Positions 1 to 9,279 of a stretch of DNA of 36,091 bases are shown piece after piece; position 1 is the first letter of the stretch, and each line of letters starts with the position of its first letter. A model generated the notes under the pieces. The model made no database searches. It saw nothing but the letters and a program-made list of their open reading frames with translations, and was not told the origin of the DNA. The position numbers and the translations under genes were made by a program. The DNA is from Thermoproteota archaeon (GTDB lineage Archaea > Thermoproteota > Thermoprotei_A > Sulfolobales > Acidilobaceae), in NCBI GenBank assembly GCA_030549835.1, contig JAUQQR010000014.1, positions 1 through 36,091 on the forward strand. The letters are read 5' to 3'.

Positions 1-146
1 ATATTAAGATATAGTATAAAGTATGATCATTCATTCTTATTCTTGAACATTAGAATATATGAGTATTAGCTATAATATAATCTCATGTTAATAAGCGTTC
101 TAATATATACTATCTCATGGATTACTAGTAGTGTTGATTTAATGTT

Positions 147-1334
147 TTATAGGTTTTCAGTTAGGAGTATTTGTTGTACTGCTCTTAGCCCTGAGCCTAG
201 CTCTATTTTTACTCCCATACTTGCTAGTGTTCTTTCTAGTAGTGCTACTACGGCTACTATGTCGTTATGATTTACTGATCCCATGTGCCCTATTCTGAAG
301 CTTTTTCCCCTTAGTGCTGGGTGTAGTGGTAGTGCTATTATTATATTTCCTCTTGCTAATCTTCTTCTTAATTCTATGGGGTCTACTCCTTGTGGTGTGT
401 ATACTGCTGTTACTGTGTTTGATGCTATTTCTTCTCTCTTAGCTACTACCTCTAAGCCTAATGCTCTTATACCTTCTCTTAGAGCCTTAGCTAGTATGTA
501 GTGTCTTTTGAATCTAGCTTCTAATCCTTCTTCTAGTATTCTTGTTAATGCTCTTTCTAGGGCTACTATTAGGTGTGTTGGTGGGGTTGCATGATATGAT
601 ATCCTACCATCCTCGTAGGCCTCCATAACTTTTCTCCAATCACTGAGTCTCATGTAGAAGCTTCTAACATTCCCGTTATTAGCTTCTAAGGCCTTAACAG
701 CTCTACTAGTACATAGTGCTACTATGGATACGCCAGGCGGGGTCTCTAAAGCTTTCTGACTAGTCGTAACTAGGACATCTACACCCCACCTACTACAATC
801 TAGGGGTTCTGCTGCAACACTAGAAACTCCATCAACGAATATTAGGGTATTATATTTACTAGCTATAGAAGCTAGACTCCTAACATCAGCTCTAACTCCA
901 GTACTAGTCTCAACATGAGTGACCAGTAGAGCATCATAGCCTCCTTTAGAGAGCTCTTCAGCAATAAAACCTAAATCAACAATATCCCCAACATCTGAGT
1001 ACAAAACCTTAACATCATAACCATTAACTCTAGCAATCTCAGCCCATCTATCACCAAAAAAGCCGTGAGATACTACGAGGACCCTAGAGCCAGGCTTAAG
1101 AATATTAATAAGTGAAGCCTCCATAGCTAGAGTTCCAGAGCCAGAGAACATAAAAACTGGAAAGTTACCATTAGCTCCTATAATAGACCTAAACTTCTTA
1201 ATAGCTCTACCATATATCTCAGCAAAATCTATACTAGTATGCTCGTAGACTGTAGATAACATATACCTAAGATTATCTATACTAAAAACAACAGGACCAG
1301 GAGTTAATAGTATCCTACGCTCATCCGGATACAA
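147..1334 (-). CDS. Class V aminotransferase (serine-pyruvate / alanine-glyoxylate type)
   Basis: A 395-residue PLP enzyme of fold type I, in the family that includes alanine-glyoxylate and serine-pyruvate aminotransferases. The start LLTPGPV is the typical opening of this family. The FMFSGSGTLAMEA stretch (about 61-73) forms the cofactor phosphate site, FVDGVSS (about 166-172) holds the PLP-binding Asp, and VTTSQKALETPPG places the Schiff-base lysine at K194. Length is normal. The start is a TTG with a GGTG site nine bases before it and a TATA-like TATTTAAG about 40 bases upstream (near 1368-1376). It is divergent from the CTP synthase gene. Likely cytoplasmic, in glycine/serine/alanine/glyoxylate exchange. 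The exact substrate pair cannot be read from sequence. Third codon positions shift strongly from T to A along the gene (see findings). Confidence 0.9.
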   Translation of the reverse strand: MYPDERRILLTPGPVVFSIDNLRYMLSTVYEHTSIDFAEIYGRAIKKFRSIIGANGNFPVFMFSGSGTLAMEASLINILKPGSRVLVVSHGFFGDRWAEIARVNGYDVKVLYSDVGDIVDLGFIAEELSKGGYDALLVTHVETSTGVRADVRSLASIASKYNTLIFVDGVSSVAAEPLDCSRWGVDVLVTTSQKALETPPGVSIVALCTSRAVKALEANNGNVRSFYMRLSDWRKVMEAYEDGRISYHATPPTHLIVALERALTRILEEGLEARFKRHYILAKALREGIRALGLEVVAKREEIASNTVTAVYTPQGVDPIELRRRLARGNIIIALPLHPALRGKSFRIGHMGSVNHNDIVAVVALLERTLASMGVKIELGSGLRAVQQILLTENL

Positions 1335-1777
1335 GCATAAACACCAATATAGTCTTGGATAGTAAGAACTTAAATATTAGCAGAGAATTCTACTATCTAA
1401 AGCAGGAGATATGAAAGTATAATAGCTACAAATGCGAAGTTAAAGCTACACTAGCTCTCTTAGCAGCTTCATATCTAAACTCCTCATAATACACTATTAT
1501 CTCTATCTTTATACTCAGAGTATCTCCTCAAGATAATATGGTAAATTCCTAATAAACTATTAAGCCTAAGTTTATGGACTATACACTTATCGCTGAATAT
1601 ACTACTACTATTAAGCTTACTATAAGGCTTCTTCCACGATCTTATAAGCTCTCTAAGGATACTATAATGTATGTATGTAACTTTCATTTACGTAATGTAG
1701 TTACAATTGTAACATTTGTAGTATTATGTTTAGCCTTTTATTAGCCTTAACTTATATTAATGTAAAGTGTGTAGTGT
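1335..1777. promoter_or_regulatory. Divergent intergenic region between aminotransferase and pyrG
   Basis: This 443-base gap carries the minus-strand promoter of the aminotransferase near 1368-1376. At its other end is the plus-strand promoter of pyrG: the TATA-like CTTATATTAA at 1751-1760 lies 18-27 bases before the pyrG ATG, so the pyrG message is probably leaderless. A 67-codon open frame on the minus strand (1484-1687) has no recognised motif and no ribosome site, so I do not call it a gene. Confidence 0.5.
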
Positions 1778-3379
1778 ATGGTTAAGTATGTATTTACTAC
1801 TGGTGGTGTTTTATCTAGTGTTGGTAAGGGTATTGTAGCTGCTAGTTTAGGTTTACTACTCTCAGCTAGGGGTTATAGTGTTAGTGCTGTTAAAATAGAT
1901 CCTTATATTAATGTTGATGCTGGAACTATGAATCCGTATGCTCATGGGGAGGTGTTTGTTACAGATGATGGAGGAGAGACAGATCTAGATTTAGGTCATT
2001 ATGAGAGGTTCCTTAATATTAATCTGACTAAGAAGCATAATATAACAACTGGCCAGATATATCTTAGTGTTATTATGAAAGAGAGGAGAGGAGATTATCT
2101 AGGCCAGACTGTTCAAGTCATACCACATATAACAGAGGAGATTAAGAGTAGACTTAGAGAGCTATCACGCGATGTTGACATACTTATAGTTGAAATTGGA
2201 GGAACAGTAGGTGATATTGAGAGTCTTCCATTCTTAGAAGCTGCTAGGCAGATGAGGCTTGAGGAGGGTTATGAGAATACACTATTTATACACGTGGCTC
2301 TAGCTCCAGAGCTCACAGTAACTGGAGAGCAGAAGACTAAGCCAGTACAGCATAGCGTACAAGAGCTTAGAAGGATAGGAATACAGCCTGATATTATCAT
2401 AGTAAGGTCTAGGAGGCCTCTTGAAGCTGAAGCAAGACGTAAGATAGCTCTCCACTCTACACTCCCTGAGAGCCATGTTTTCAGTGATTACGATGTTGAC
2501 ACTATATATAGGTTACCGTTAATACTTGAAGATCAAGGTCTTGGGAGCCTTGTAGTTAAGAGGTTAGAGCTTAGAGATAGCAAGCCTAGATTAGAGGAAT
2601 GGATAGACTTCGTAGATAGGCTTGTATACTCTAGTAGAACCGTGAAGATAGCTATGATCGGGAAATATACTAAGCTTAGAGATAGCTATATTAGTATAAT
2701 TGAAGCACTGAGACATGCTGGAGCTCATCTAGGATTAAAGCCTGAGCTTATATGGTTAGAAGCTACAGATATAGAAGAGGGTAAGCTAAACTTAGAAGAT
2801 GCACTCTCAGGTATAGATGGGGCAATAGTACTACCAGGATTTGGGAAGAGAGGAGTTGAAGGCAAAATTAAAGCTATAAGATTCTTGAGGGAGAATAAGA
2901 TACCAACATTAGGAATATGCTTCGGGCTCCAATTAACAGTTGTAGAGGCTGCAAGAAACATAATTGGACTTGAAGGAGCACATACAACAGAAGTAGATCC
3001 AAACACCTCCCACCCAGTAGTAGATCTACTACCAGAGCAGAAAAACATTGATAAACTAGGTGGGACAATGAGGCTAGGATTAAGCCCAATAGTAGTATAT
3101 AGAGAGACACTAGCATATAAACTATATAAAGCAGACCTAGTATATGAGAGACATAGACATAGGTATGAAGTTAATAATAAGTATATTGATATGCTTGAGA
3201 AGGCAGGGTTAAAAGTTAGTGGCGTAAACCCGGATAACTTAGTAGAGATTATGGAATATGATACGAGAATACACCCATTCTATATAGGTTTACAGTCACA
3301 TCCAGAGTTTAGGAGTAGGCCATTAAAGCCGAGCCCACCGTTCATAGGATTACTAGTAGCTACTGCTAAAATTAAGTAA
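1778..3379 (+). CDS. pyrG: CTP synthase
   Basis: CTP synthase converts UTP, ATP and glutamine to CTP, the last step of pyrimidine nucleotide synthesis, in the cytoplasm. At 533 residues it is full length. The N-terminal amidoligase domain opens with [13 protein letters not shown] (nucleotide-binding loop) and continues with [15 protein letters not shown] and [13 protein letters not shown]. The C-terminal class I glutaminase domain has its nucleophile C381 in GICFGLQ and the rest of the triad as H508 and E510 in SHPEF. The ATG lies just after a TATA box, which suggests a leaderless message. It stands alone between divergent and convergent neighbours. Codons 1-50 end in T 35 times and in A 10 times; codons 359-408 show the reverse (T 10, A 28). 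Confidence 0.98.
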   Translation: MVKYVFTTGGVLSSVGKGIVAASLGLLLSARGYSVSAVKIDPYINVDAGTMNPYAHGEVFVTDDGGETDLDLGHYERFLNINLTKKHNITTGQIYLSVIMKERRGDYLGQTVQVIPHITEEIKSRLRELSRDVDILIVEIGGTVGDIESLPFLEAARQMRLEEGYENTLFIHVALAPELTVTGEQKTKPVQHSVQELRRIGIQPDIIIVRSRRPLEAEARRKIALHSTLPESHVFSDYDVDTIYRLPLILEDQGLGSLVVKRLELRDSKPRLEEWIDFVDRLVYSSRTVKIAMIGKYTKLRDSYISIIEALRHAGAHLGLKPELIWLEATDIEEGKLNLEDALSGIDGAIVLPGFGKRGVEGKIKAIRFLRENKIPTLGICFGLQLTVVEAARNIIGLEGAHTTEVDPNTSHPVVDLLPEQKNIDKLGGTMRLGLSPIVVYRETLAYKLYKADLVYERHRHRYEVNNKYIDMLEKAGLKVSGVNPDNLVEIMEYDTRIHPFYIGLQSHPEFRSRPLKPSPPFIGLLVATAKIK

Positions 3380-3423
3380 TACTTCTAATTTAGCTATATT
3401 ACTCCTTACTAATTGCTATTCTT

Positions 3424-3771
3424 TTATGTCTTCGCTTCTTCTTGTTTTCTTAGTAGTGTAAATACTATCTTGTTTATTCTTAGTTCTACATACTTCTTTA
3501 TTCCTCTTTCTCCAGGCATATATACGCTTGATACTATACCTACTTCTTCTAATCTCCTTATTTGACTACTAATATTTGCTTTACTCTGCTTAATCTCCCT
3601 AGCTATATAATCTAGGTCTTTAGGACCTGTTGCTAGAAGCTCTATTATCTTAGCTCTAGTCTCATTTGCTAATGCTAATGCTAGCCTAGCTATGCTTCTA
3701 GGCCCGCTAACATACATAATATTATCTTTCTCTATAACACCCTCCTTCTCTGGAATAAACTCTTCAGACAC
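3424..3771 (-). CDS. ArsR-like winged-helix transcriptional regulator
   Basis: A 115-residue DNA-binding protein. Residues about 25-95 form a winged helix of ArsR type: ALANETRAKIIELLATGPKD is the first helix pair, YIAREIKQSKANISSQIRRLEE is the helix-turn-helix, and GIVSSVYMPGERGIKKYVEL is the beta wing. No metal-binding Cys cluster is visible, so a metal sensor role is not supported. It starts at GTG, with a GGGGTG site upstream. It lies convergent to pyrG, and its upstream side opens on the long gap 3772-4716, where some of the palindromes could be its operators (inference). Target and ligand are unknown. Confidence 0.8.
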   Translation of the reverse strand: MSEEFIPEKEGVIEKDNIMYVSGPRSIARLALALANETRAKIIELLATGPKDLDYIAREIKQSKANISSQIRRLEEVGIVSSVYMPGERGIKKYVELRINKIVFTLLRKQEEAKT

Positions 3772-4510
3772 CTAGTATACACCCCTAAAATATGCTACCA
3801 CTATTTACTCTTAAAGATCAAAACTTAAAACCTTAACACCTAAATTCAATGCTTAAACCATATATATTCATGTTAAATTACTTACAGTAAGCCCACACAC
3901 TTCCTTAAATTAATATTCGAAATTAACATTAGTTAATCTATAAAACTGTAATTAAAGAATAAGATAATATATCAACATCTACAAACACTAAACACTATTA
4001 GGGGATTGGGAGATAAGACTAGGATGCTATTATAGTAACTGTAAAACCTATAGGCATATAGTTAGTCCTATGAGAGACAGTAACTATAAATTCACCATAC
4101 TGATTTATGGGTCGCACTCAACCTCTATATGAACTATTTAAGCCCATATAACTAATTTGAGAATCTCATCGTTTAACCATAGTTTAAACCTGCGAGAAGT
4201 TAACTATACTTAAACTATATTAGATTAATGTCTCTAGTAGAGTTAACCGCCAGTTAACTCTACCAGCCCTAAACCCGTGAGCTCCCCCATCAATCTCCAT
4301 AACCCCATTATTCAGGAAGTCTGTATATTAAAGTGATACATATCAAGATACTCTGCCTTAGAGCCTCTATAATTTAGCTAGCTACTAGGACTAAAGCAGA
4401 TATGAAACCTCTAAGACACGGAATACCTCAATATAGGTATTTTTCTATCACGAACTTAAAGTAATACCTACAACTTAGGGTAAGGCTATATGCTAGAGCT
4501 TAGAGCTGGA

Positions 4511-4541
4511 TTATATAAGCGATCTGTACATGAACATGTAC
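4511..4541 (+). promoter_or_regulatory. TATA box followed by a palindromic operator-like site
   Basis: TTATATAAG at 4511-4519 is a good archaeal TATA box. The palindrome GTACATGAACATGTAC at 4526-4541 sits between it and the expected transcription start near 4540, where a bound protein would block initiation. It could drive the small open frame at 4546 or give the gene at 4717 a long leader. That this is an operator is inference from symmetry and position. Confidence 0.4.
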
Positions 4542-4545
4542 TTGG

Positions 4546-4635
4546 ATGTATTACTTTATCTTGGAATATCCTAGAGACGTAAACTCTACTTTTACAAGTA
4601 TCTTGCCCGACTTAAATAGTGGGATTACAAGTTAA
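4546..4635 (+). CDS. Possible 29-residue small protein
   Basis: A short frame starts with ATG about where a transcript from the 4511 TATA box would begin, so it could be read as a leaderless message. The product begins MYYFILEYPRDVN and ends NSGITS. It has no family I recognise and codon use gives no support. Position relative to the promoter is the only evidence. Confidence 0.2.
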   Translation: MYYFILEYPRDVNSTFTSILPDLNSGITS

Positions 4636-4716
4636 GCATTTACTAAGGATTCCCCTTTTTTAACTATCATAAGCTTTATAGGCATTATAGATACTCTGTA
4701 GTATTGAGGTGATAGT

Positions 4717-6555
4717 GTGGGCTGGCTAACTATTATAGGATTTGCTCTTATAGGTCTCTTAGTTCTTCAAGTTGGTCAGCCCACATCCATAGATAATCTT
4801 GGTGGTTCTAGTAGTGGGTATGATATTGGAGTTCATTCTCAGAGTGATCCTAGGGCTGGTGTTTCTACTAGAGGTTTCTGGAGTTGGCAGGATTACCCAT
4901 ACTTTGTCCCTGATGTTGAGCCTATAGTCGTGGACTTAGTTAGCAACTATACTGTTTCATGGTTTACTAAGCCTGATAGTTTCATTGTTGATGTTGATTG
5001 GCTTAAAGTTGGGTGGAGCTTCTCTAGGATACTATTAAGAGCTGATGTTTATCTCGTTAGTATTGTCCCAGGTAGGCCTGCTGTCCAGTATGATAGGCCA
5101 TTCTGGGTCTACATTAATGGTGTCCCGGCTCTCCTGGGATCTACTGTTCAGAGGTTTAACCAGACTGTTATTGTTGATGTAACACACCTCTACAATATTA
5201 TAGTTGGGAGGAGTCTTAACATTACTATAGCTTTAAGAAACTGGGCTTTACCAGATTTAGGTTTAACTGGAGCTTTTGTTGTTAATCTTAAACTCCTACT
5301 CTACCCTGGACCTAAGCCTGAGGGGTTACCAGATACTATTATACCATTATTTGCTTATAGCTCTAGGACGTCTTGGCACGGCATTTCTAATGTCTGGCTT
5401 GATAGGGCTAGTCCCATTGCCTGGGAGGTTGTTAGAATACCTGGAGGTGTTAGTAGAGCCTTACTAATACTCTATACTGAAGGCTTCTCTGTAGACGAGT
5501 TCTGGTACTATAATATACCGCCTGACAGGCTCATAGTTATAGCCTCAGATGGTGTACCAATAGCTATAGCTCAGCCACAGCCATGGATCCATACTGGAGG
5601 TTTAAGCCCACTACTATGGAGGCCTGTACCTAATATTAAGACATTAGGCTTCGAGCCTCTAATAATAGATGTTACAGGTATGCTACCACTACTAGTTGGG
5701 ACCCGTAATATAACTATAACAGTATCGAGGTTACAGAACTACTGGACGATTATAGCTGCACTAGCACTATATACTGAGCCTAGGGCTTTAAGCTATACGC
5801 TCCTAAGATATACACCTATTAAGTCTGAAGTCTCCGAGAGTGAGCGCCAAGTTGGTGTGACAGCTGGAGGTGTTAGAATATTCAATTATACAATAGTAGC
5901 TTCGAGGAGTCTATCAGCTATATCAATAATAGGAACGACTGCTGGTAGCTTTATAGCATCAACACATATGAGTAGCTTTATTAGGGCTACACAATTATAT
6001 GATGAGGAGTTTGTATGGACTAATCTAACATTAAAATTAGGCTGGGATTATAGGACTAGTATTACTCCTAGTGAGCGTATCGGCATCTTTAAACCATTTA
6101 AGTTTAGCAAAGAGTGGGTTAGGGATGTTAAATATGGATTCCTAGTATTCCCTGAAGGAGATATATCTAAGGCAACTACAGGGAACCCTGTCCCGGCAAA
6201 CTTCTCACTACGAGTCATAATTGATAGAGAAGAGCTTAGAATAGATACAAGCTTAATGCTAACAGGAATAGAGAGAAGCTATGAGGGAAGCCTTAGAGCC
6301 GTGAGTGAACTTGCAGGTAGGATGATGTTCATAAGCCCAACTTCAGCTATAATAACAGCATTAACTAAAGCAATGGGTGAGACTATAAGAATAGAGCGTG
6401 CTAATGAATGGAGATATAGTAGGCTGGCTAAAACCAACCTACCACTATCAGAATTCTACACTAAGATACATGGATACAATGAATGGCCTAGATGGAGCTA
6501 TAAGAGTATAGAGCTCACTATTAAGCAGAACCCGTCTAATAATATTATAAGCTAA
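4717..6555 (+). CDS. Secreted PNGase A-family peptide-N-glycosidase-like protein
   Basis: A 612-residue protein resembling peptide-N4-(N-acetyl-beta-glucosaminyl)asparagine amidase A, which removes N-glycans from glycopeptides. The N-terminal hydrophobic stretch (about 3-20) is a signal peptide or anchor, so it acts outside the cell. Family landmarks follow in order: QYDRPFWVYINGVP, DVTHLYNIIVG, LTGAFVVNLKLLLYPGPKP, VDEFWYYNIPPDRL, then TGGLSPLLWRPV and DVTGMLPLL. These match the conserved DEFWYSNPP and GGxxPLLWRP segments of the plant, fungal and archaeal family. The start is GTG with GAGGTGATA just before it and a TATA box near 4675-4682. Archaeal surface proteins are heavily N-glycosylated, so deglycosylation of captured proteins or of its own coat is plausible. 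Activity is unproven. Confidence 0.75.
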   Translation: MGWLTIIGFALIGLLVLQVGQPTSIDNLGGSSSGYDIGVHSQSDPRAGVSTRGFWSWQDYPYFVPDVEPIVVDLVSNYTVSWFTKPDSFIVDVDWLKVGWSFSRILLRADVYLVSIVPGRPAVQYDRPFWVYINGVPALLGSTVQRFNQTVIVDVTHLYNIIVGRSLNITIALRNWALPDLGLTGAFVVNLKLLLYPGPKPEGLPDTIIPLFAYSSRTSWHGISNVWLDRASPIAWEVVRIPGGVSRALLILYTEGFSVDEFWYYNIPPDRLIVIASDGVPIAIAQPQPWIHTGGLSPLLWRPVPNIKTLGFEPLIIDVTGMLPLLVGTRNITITVSRLQNYWTIIAALALYTEPRALSYTLLRYTPIKSEVSESERQVGVTAGGVRIFNYTIVASRSLSAISIIGTTAGSFIASTHMSSFIRATQLYDEEFVWTNLTLKLGWDYRTSITPSERIGIFKPFKFSKEWVRDVKYGFLVFPEGDISKATTGNPVPANFSLRVIIDREELRIDTSLMLTGIERSYEGSLRAVSELAGRMMFISPTSAIITALTKAMGETIRIERANEWRYSRLAKTNLPLSEFYTKIHGYNEWPRWSYKSIELTIKQNPSNNIIS

Positions 6556-6596
6556 ACTAGAGATGATACCACTATTCAAACAATATATTTCTCTTA

Positions 6597-7232
6597 CTAA
6601 ATTTTCCTCTTATGTACTGTTATATTAGATGAGTATATTATTACTGTGTAGTATCCTTGTATTAGTGGTCCTGAGTTTACATATACTGTGCCCCCCTTCA
6701 CTACATGTCCTTGCTCTTCATGTACATGCCCGAATAGGTGTAGTTTTGGGTTTACTAGTCCTACTAGTTTTTTGAGATCTTCTAACCCTATATGGTATCC
6801 CGGTCTCGGCTCGTCAAGTATACCTTTTGGTGGGTGGTGTGTTACTAGTATATCTATCTTATTGAATTCTTTAAGCTCTTTCTCTAACCTAGACATGCTC
6901 CCTTTAAAGTCTAATCCTCCAATACCTCCTATGGCTAGATCCTCGTATATGACTATTTTACCATCTATTAGTATACCCATATTATTCAACTTCCTATAAA
7001 TGGCTGGATTATCCATATTACCTGTTACAGCGTAAACTTCTCCTCTAGCCCTTGCCAAGACCTCAGCTGTATCAACACACTCAAAGTCACCTGTAGCTAT
7101 GACAAGATCATACTCTTCCCTCATTAAAACCTTAGCTAGACTATCAGTAGCACAATGCATATCAGATACATGTAGTATCCTTAGAGTACGCTCAACATAA
7201 ACCTTTTTAGGCTTCTCAACTAATACCGACAA
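6597..7232 (-). CDS. Metallophosphoesterase (calcineurin-like phosphodiesterase)
   Basis: A 211-residue two-metal phosphoesterase. The metal ligand motifs appear in order: HVSDMH (D24, H26), ATGDFE, VTGNMDN, VTHHPP and FGHVHE. GNMDN resembles the GNxD form of YfcE/MJ0936-type phosphodiesterases rather than the GNHE of protein phosphatases. The substrate is unknown; small phosphodiesters are likely. Start is TTG with a GGGGT site a few bases upstream and a TATA-like box near 7255-7266. It is convergent to the PNGase A gene and divergent from the gene at 7572. Confidence 0.85.
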   Translation of the reverse strand: MSVLVEKPKKVYVERTLRILHVSDMHCATDSLAKVLMREEYDLVIATGDFECVDTAEVLARARGEVYAVTGNMDNPAIYRKLNNMGILIDGKIVIYEDLAIGGIGGLDFKGSMSRLEKELKEFNKIDILVTHHPPKGILDEPRPGYHIGLEDLKKLVGLVNPKLHLFGHVHEEQGHVVKGGTVYVNSGPLIQGYYTVIIYSSNITVHKRKI

Positions 7233-7571
7233 CTAATACCCCTAATATTAACGTTAAACTTAAACCTAATTAAATAGAGATGTCATAGTTAGAATAGTAT
7301 TTATGGCAAAGATGCTATATATTTTCACAATTAATACTACTATATGCTCAATTATTAGGTTAACATCTAGGGCATAGCAGTCTTTTATATTAAAGCTCTA
7401 TTAATTCTAACTTATGAATTTACTAATTGTAACTTCCATGTTCTTAGAGAATTTCTTAATAGTATATGCTTTAGTTTTACTATGTGAGTTTCAGAGTAAG
7501 TTTATTATGAGAGTTTATGTTTACTTAACTTTTAAGGTCTCTATTTCTAATGCTATTTGGGTGGATAGTTA
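7233..7571. promoter_or_regulatory. Divergent promoter region, 339 bases
   Basis: Holds the minus-strand promoter of the metallophosphoesterase (GGTTTAAG box near 7255-7266). For the gene at 7572 it holds a box CTTTTAAGG near 7527-7536, about 25 bases before a GGGTGGA ribosome site at 7559. The middle is very AT-rich and I see no gene or repeat in it. Confidence 0.45.
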
Positions 7572-8648
7572 TTGGTTGAAGGTGCTTTGACTAAGATATA
7601 TGAGGATAGTGGTGAAGGTTTAGTCTTCTTCTCTTCATCTATGACTACGAGTATTTTAGGGAGTAGTGGTTATGCTTCTAAGAGGGCTGTAGTAAGAGTT
7701 CCTGGTATTAAGCTTAGAGATTGTAGGGTTAAGTCTAGCCTATTATCTATTGGCGTTACTGCGCCACCTACTGTTAGAGTACCTTTTAGGTGGAAGCTTG
7801 AGCTCGGGAACTTCACTATTTCTAGGGAGATGAAGCCTCAATTCTCTATCCTATTAGAAGATTCAATATACTATAAGGTTATCTATGATACTAAACCATT
7901 ATTCTCTACACGTCGATTTGAAGCATTAGAGGATTATACTTTACAAGTATTCTATGACTCAGCACACCCTATAACATTGAGGGAAGCTACAGTGGTCAAC
8001 ACTTATACTAAGAGTAAGCTGGGATACTCTACAACATACATGTCAGGGCTATTAGTACTAGAGCCTGGAGATACTTATGAGCTAAAATTAAACCTCCCAG
8101 ATATTGTAGGAGATGAGACTATATTATATGCAACACTACTAATCCCATCTCCTAGAGCTCTATTAACATTAAACACAAATATTGAGAAGATTGAAGTCGA
8201 AGGTCCAGGGTTTAAAGTAGTAGAGCTTCAAGCACCAAACTCTAAGAGTTTAAATGTAATAATTGAATATTCTAAACCAGAAATAAAAATTTATCCTAAG
8301 AAGGTTTTATTAACAAATTTAATAGTAGTGAATAGAAGGCTACCCGCACCACCTCTAAGTATACATGTTGATGACGTTAAGACTATTAATAATAAGGTTG
8401 TAATAGATTTAACTATAACTAATGATGGTAGTGAGAGGGTTGAGGATATAATTGTATCATTAAGACAGGCTATGGTTAATATTAAGGAAATTAAATTAGA
8501 CCCCCTAGATCCAGGTAGATCAGCTAGGAGTACTATTGATGTAGATATGAGTAAATTGCCATCGAAAACTACTAGGAAGATAACTGTTAATATTAAGTGG
8601 TCTAAAGAGGGGGTTATGGCTTCTAAGAGTATTGATGTTAAGATTTAA
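7572..8648 (+). CDS. Unrecognised beta-rich protein with C-terminal CARDB-like domain
   Basis: A 358-residue protein I do not recognise as a whole. It is rich in beta-strand patterns and has no obvious signal peptide or membrane helix. Residues about 262-355 (TINNKVVIDLTITNDGSERVED, then LDPLDPGRSARSTIDV) look like an immunoglobulin-like adhesion fold of CARDB type. The TTG start is supported by GGGTGGA eight bases upstream and a TATA box about 40 bases upstream. Its 3' end overlaps the convergent nuclease gene by 11 bases. A scaffold or binding role is only a guess. Confidence 0.6.
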   Translation: MVEGALTKIYEDSGEGLVFFSSSMTTSILGSSGYASKRAVVRVPGIKLRDCRVKSSLLSIGVTAPPTVRVPFRWKLELGNFTISREMKPQFSILLEDSIYYKVIYDTKPLFSTRRFEALEDYTLQVFYDSAHPITLREATVVNTYTKSKLGYSTTYMSGLLVLEPGDTYELKLNLPDIVGDETILYATLLIPSPRALLTLNTNIEKIEVEGPGFKVVELQAPNSKSLNVIIEYSKPEIKIYPKKVLLTNLIVVNRRLPAPPLSIHVDDVKTINNKVVIDLTITNDGSERVEDIIVSLRQAMVNIKEIKLDPLDPGRSARSTIDVDMSKLPSKTTRKITVNIKWSKEGVMASKSIDVKI

Positions 8649-9279
8649 TATGGATATAATCCCTAATCCATGATCCAGGCTCTTCTATATTAACTTCTAG
8701 GTCTTCATCTAGCTTAAAGCATATATCTCTATAGATGCATCTATTACACTTAGCTTGAGACCTATTAGGGTATGGTAGTATACCATGTACTTTAACAATA
8801 TTAATCTCATCTAGTATTCTCGCTAGTAGAGCTATATGCTCACTATTAACCTTAATTCTAGCAGTTGATCTCATATACTTAACTTCTACATTAACCTCTC
8901 TAATATTCCTCCTAACCCTAGAGAGTATGAATCCGTATGCTACACCTTGCATATAGTCACTAAACCACGCACCAGTATGCGGGCCCCTACTACTTTTAAC
9001 CTCAACTATAAAAACTTCCCCGTCCTCAACCCTATAGTAGTCTGGCTTACCTCTCATAATATATGGGCCTATATCGACTTCTATGAGCTCTTCAACAGTA
9101 AACCCTTTAAGGCGGGCTATAATTTCTCTAAAATAATGTAGTATTCTCCCTAAGAGCATCCTAATCTTAGACTTTAATGGCTTCCCTAGCTTAACGTGTA
9201 CCTCGAAGAAATATAGTCTAGGGCAGTACGTGTAAGTCCTAACTTCACTTGGAGTTATAACTGGCTTTTTTAAATTCAT
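8638..9279 (-). CDS. Cas4/RecB-like PD-(D/E)XK nuclease with Fe-S cysteines
   Basis: A 213-residue nuclease-fold protein of the Cas4 group, which trims DNA ends. The active site is visible as H49 in GRILHYF, then GKPDYY (Asp), FIVEVKSS (Glu and Lys of the ExK motif) and YMQGVAYG (Gln of the QhxxY motif). Four cysteines that would hold an iron-sulfur cluster are C19 in YCPR and C178, C181 and C187 near the C-terminus. Its ATG overlaps the TGA of IleRS (ATGA), so translation is coupled. No CRISPR array or other cas gene lies in the window, so a general DNA repair or solo Cas4 role is likelier than spacer acquisition (inference). Confidence 0.8.
   Translation of the reverse strand: MNLKKPVITPSEVRTYTYCPRLYFFEVHVKLGKPLKSKIRMLLGRILHYFREIIARLKGFTVEELIEVDIGPYIMRGKPDYYRVEDGEVFIVEVKSSRGPHTGAWFSDYMQGVAYGFILSRVRRNIREVNVEVKYMRSTARIKVNSEHIALLARILDEINIVKVHGILPYPNRSQAKCNRCIYRDICFKLDEDLEVNIEEPGSWIRDYIHIKS

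Larger units (their letters stand above)
3772..4716. other. 945-base gene-poor region with several palindromes
   Basis: No convincing long gene lies here. Visible structure: an inverted repeat ATAGTTTAA (4179-4187) / TTAAACTAT (4210-4218); a perfect 10-base hairpin with arms 4238-4247 and 4253-4262 around CGCCA, with GTTAAC in each arm; loose arms AGGTATT / AATACCT around 4438-4472; and a TATA-like TTATATAAG (4511-4519) followed by the palindrome GTACATGAACATGTAC (4526-4541). A TTTATAGG box near 4675-4682 suits the gene at 4717. The GTTAAC-rich part (4171-4262) looks like a protein-binding cluster, but no replication initiator gene is near, so an origin is not claimed. Confidence 0.5.

Noticed and set aside
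1484-1687. 67-codon frame on the minus strand between the aminotransferase and pyrG
   Set aside because: No ribosome site, no recognised motif and low-complexity composition. It lies in a region explained by two divergent promoters.
2725-3116. Minus-strand frames inside pyrG
   Set aside because: They are shadows of the conserved CTP synthase frame, with no signals of their own.
4171-4262. Replication origin
   Set aside because: Palindromes and AT-richness alone are not enough. No Orc1/Cdc6 gene or clear origin recognition boxes are nearby.
8638-9279. CRISPR-Cas locus
   Set aside because: Only a Cas4-like gene is present. I found no regularly spaced direct repeats anywhere in the window and no other cas gene.
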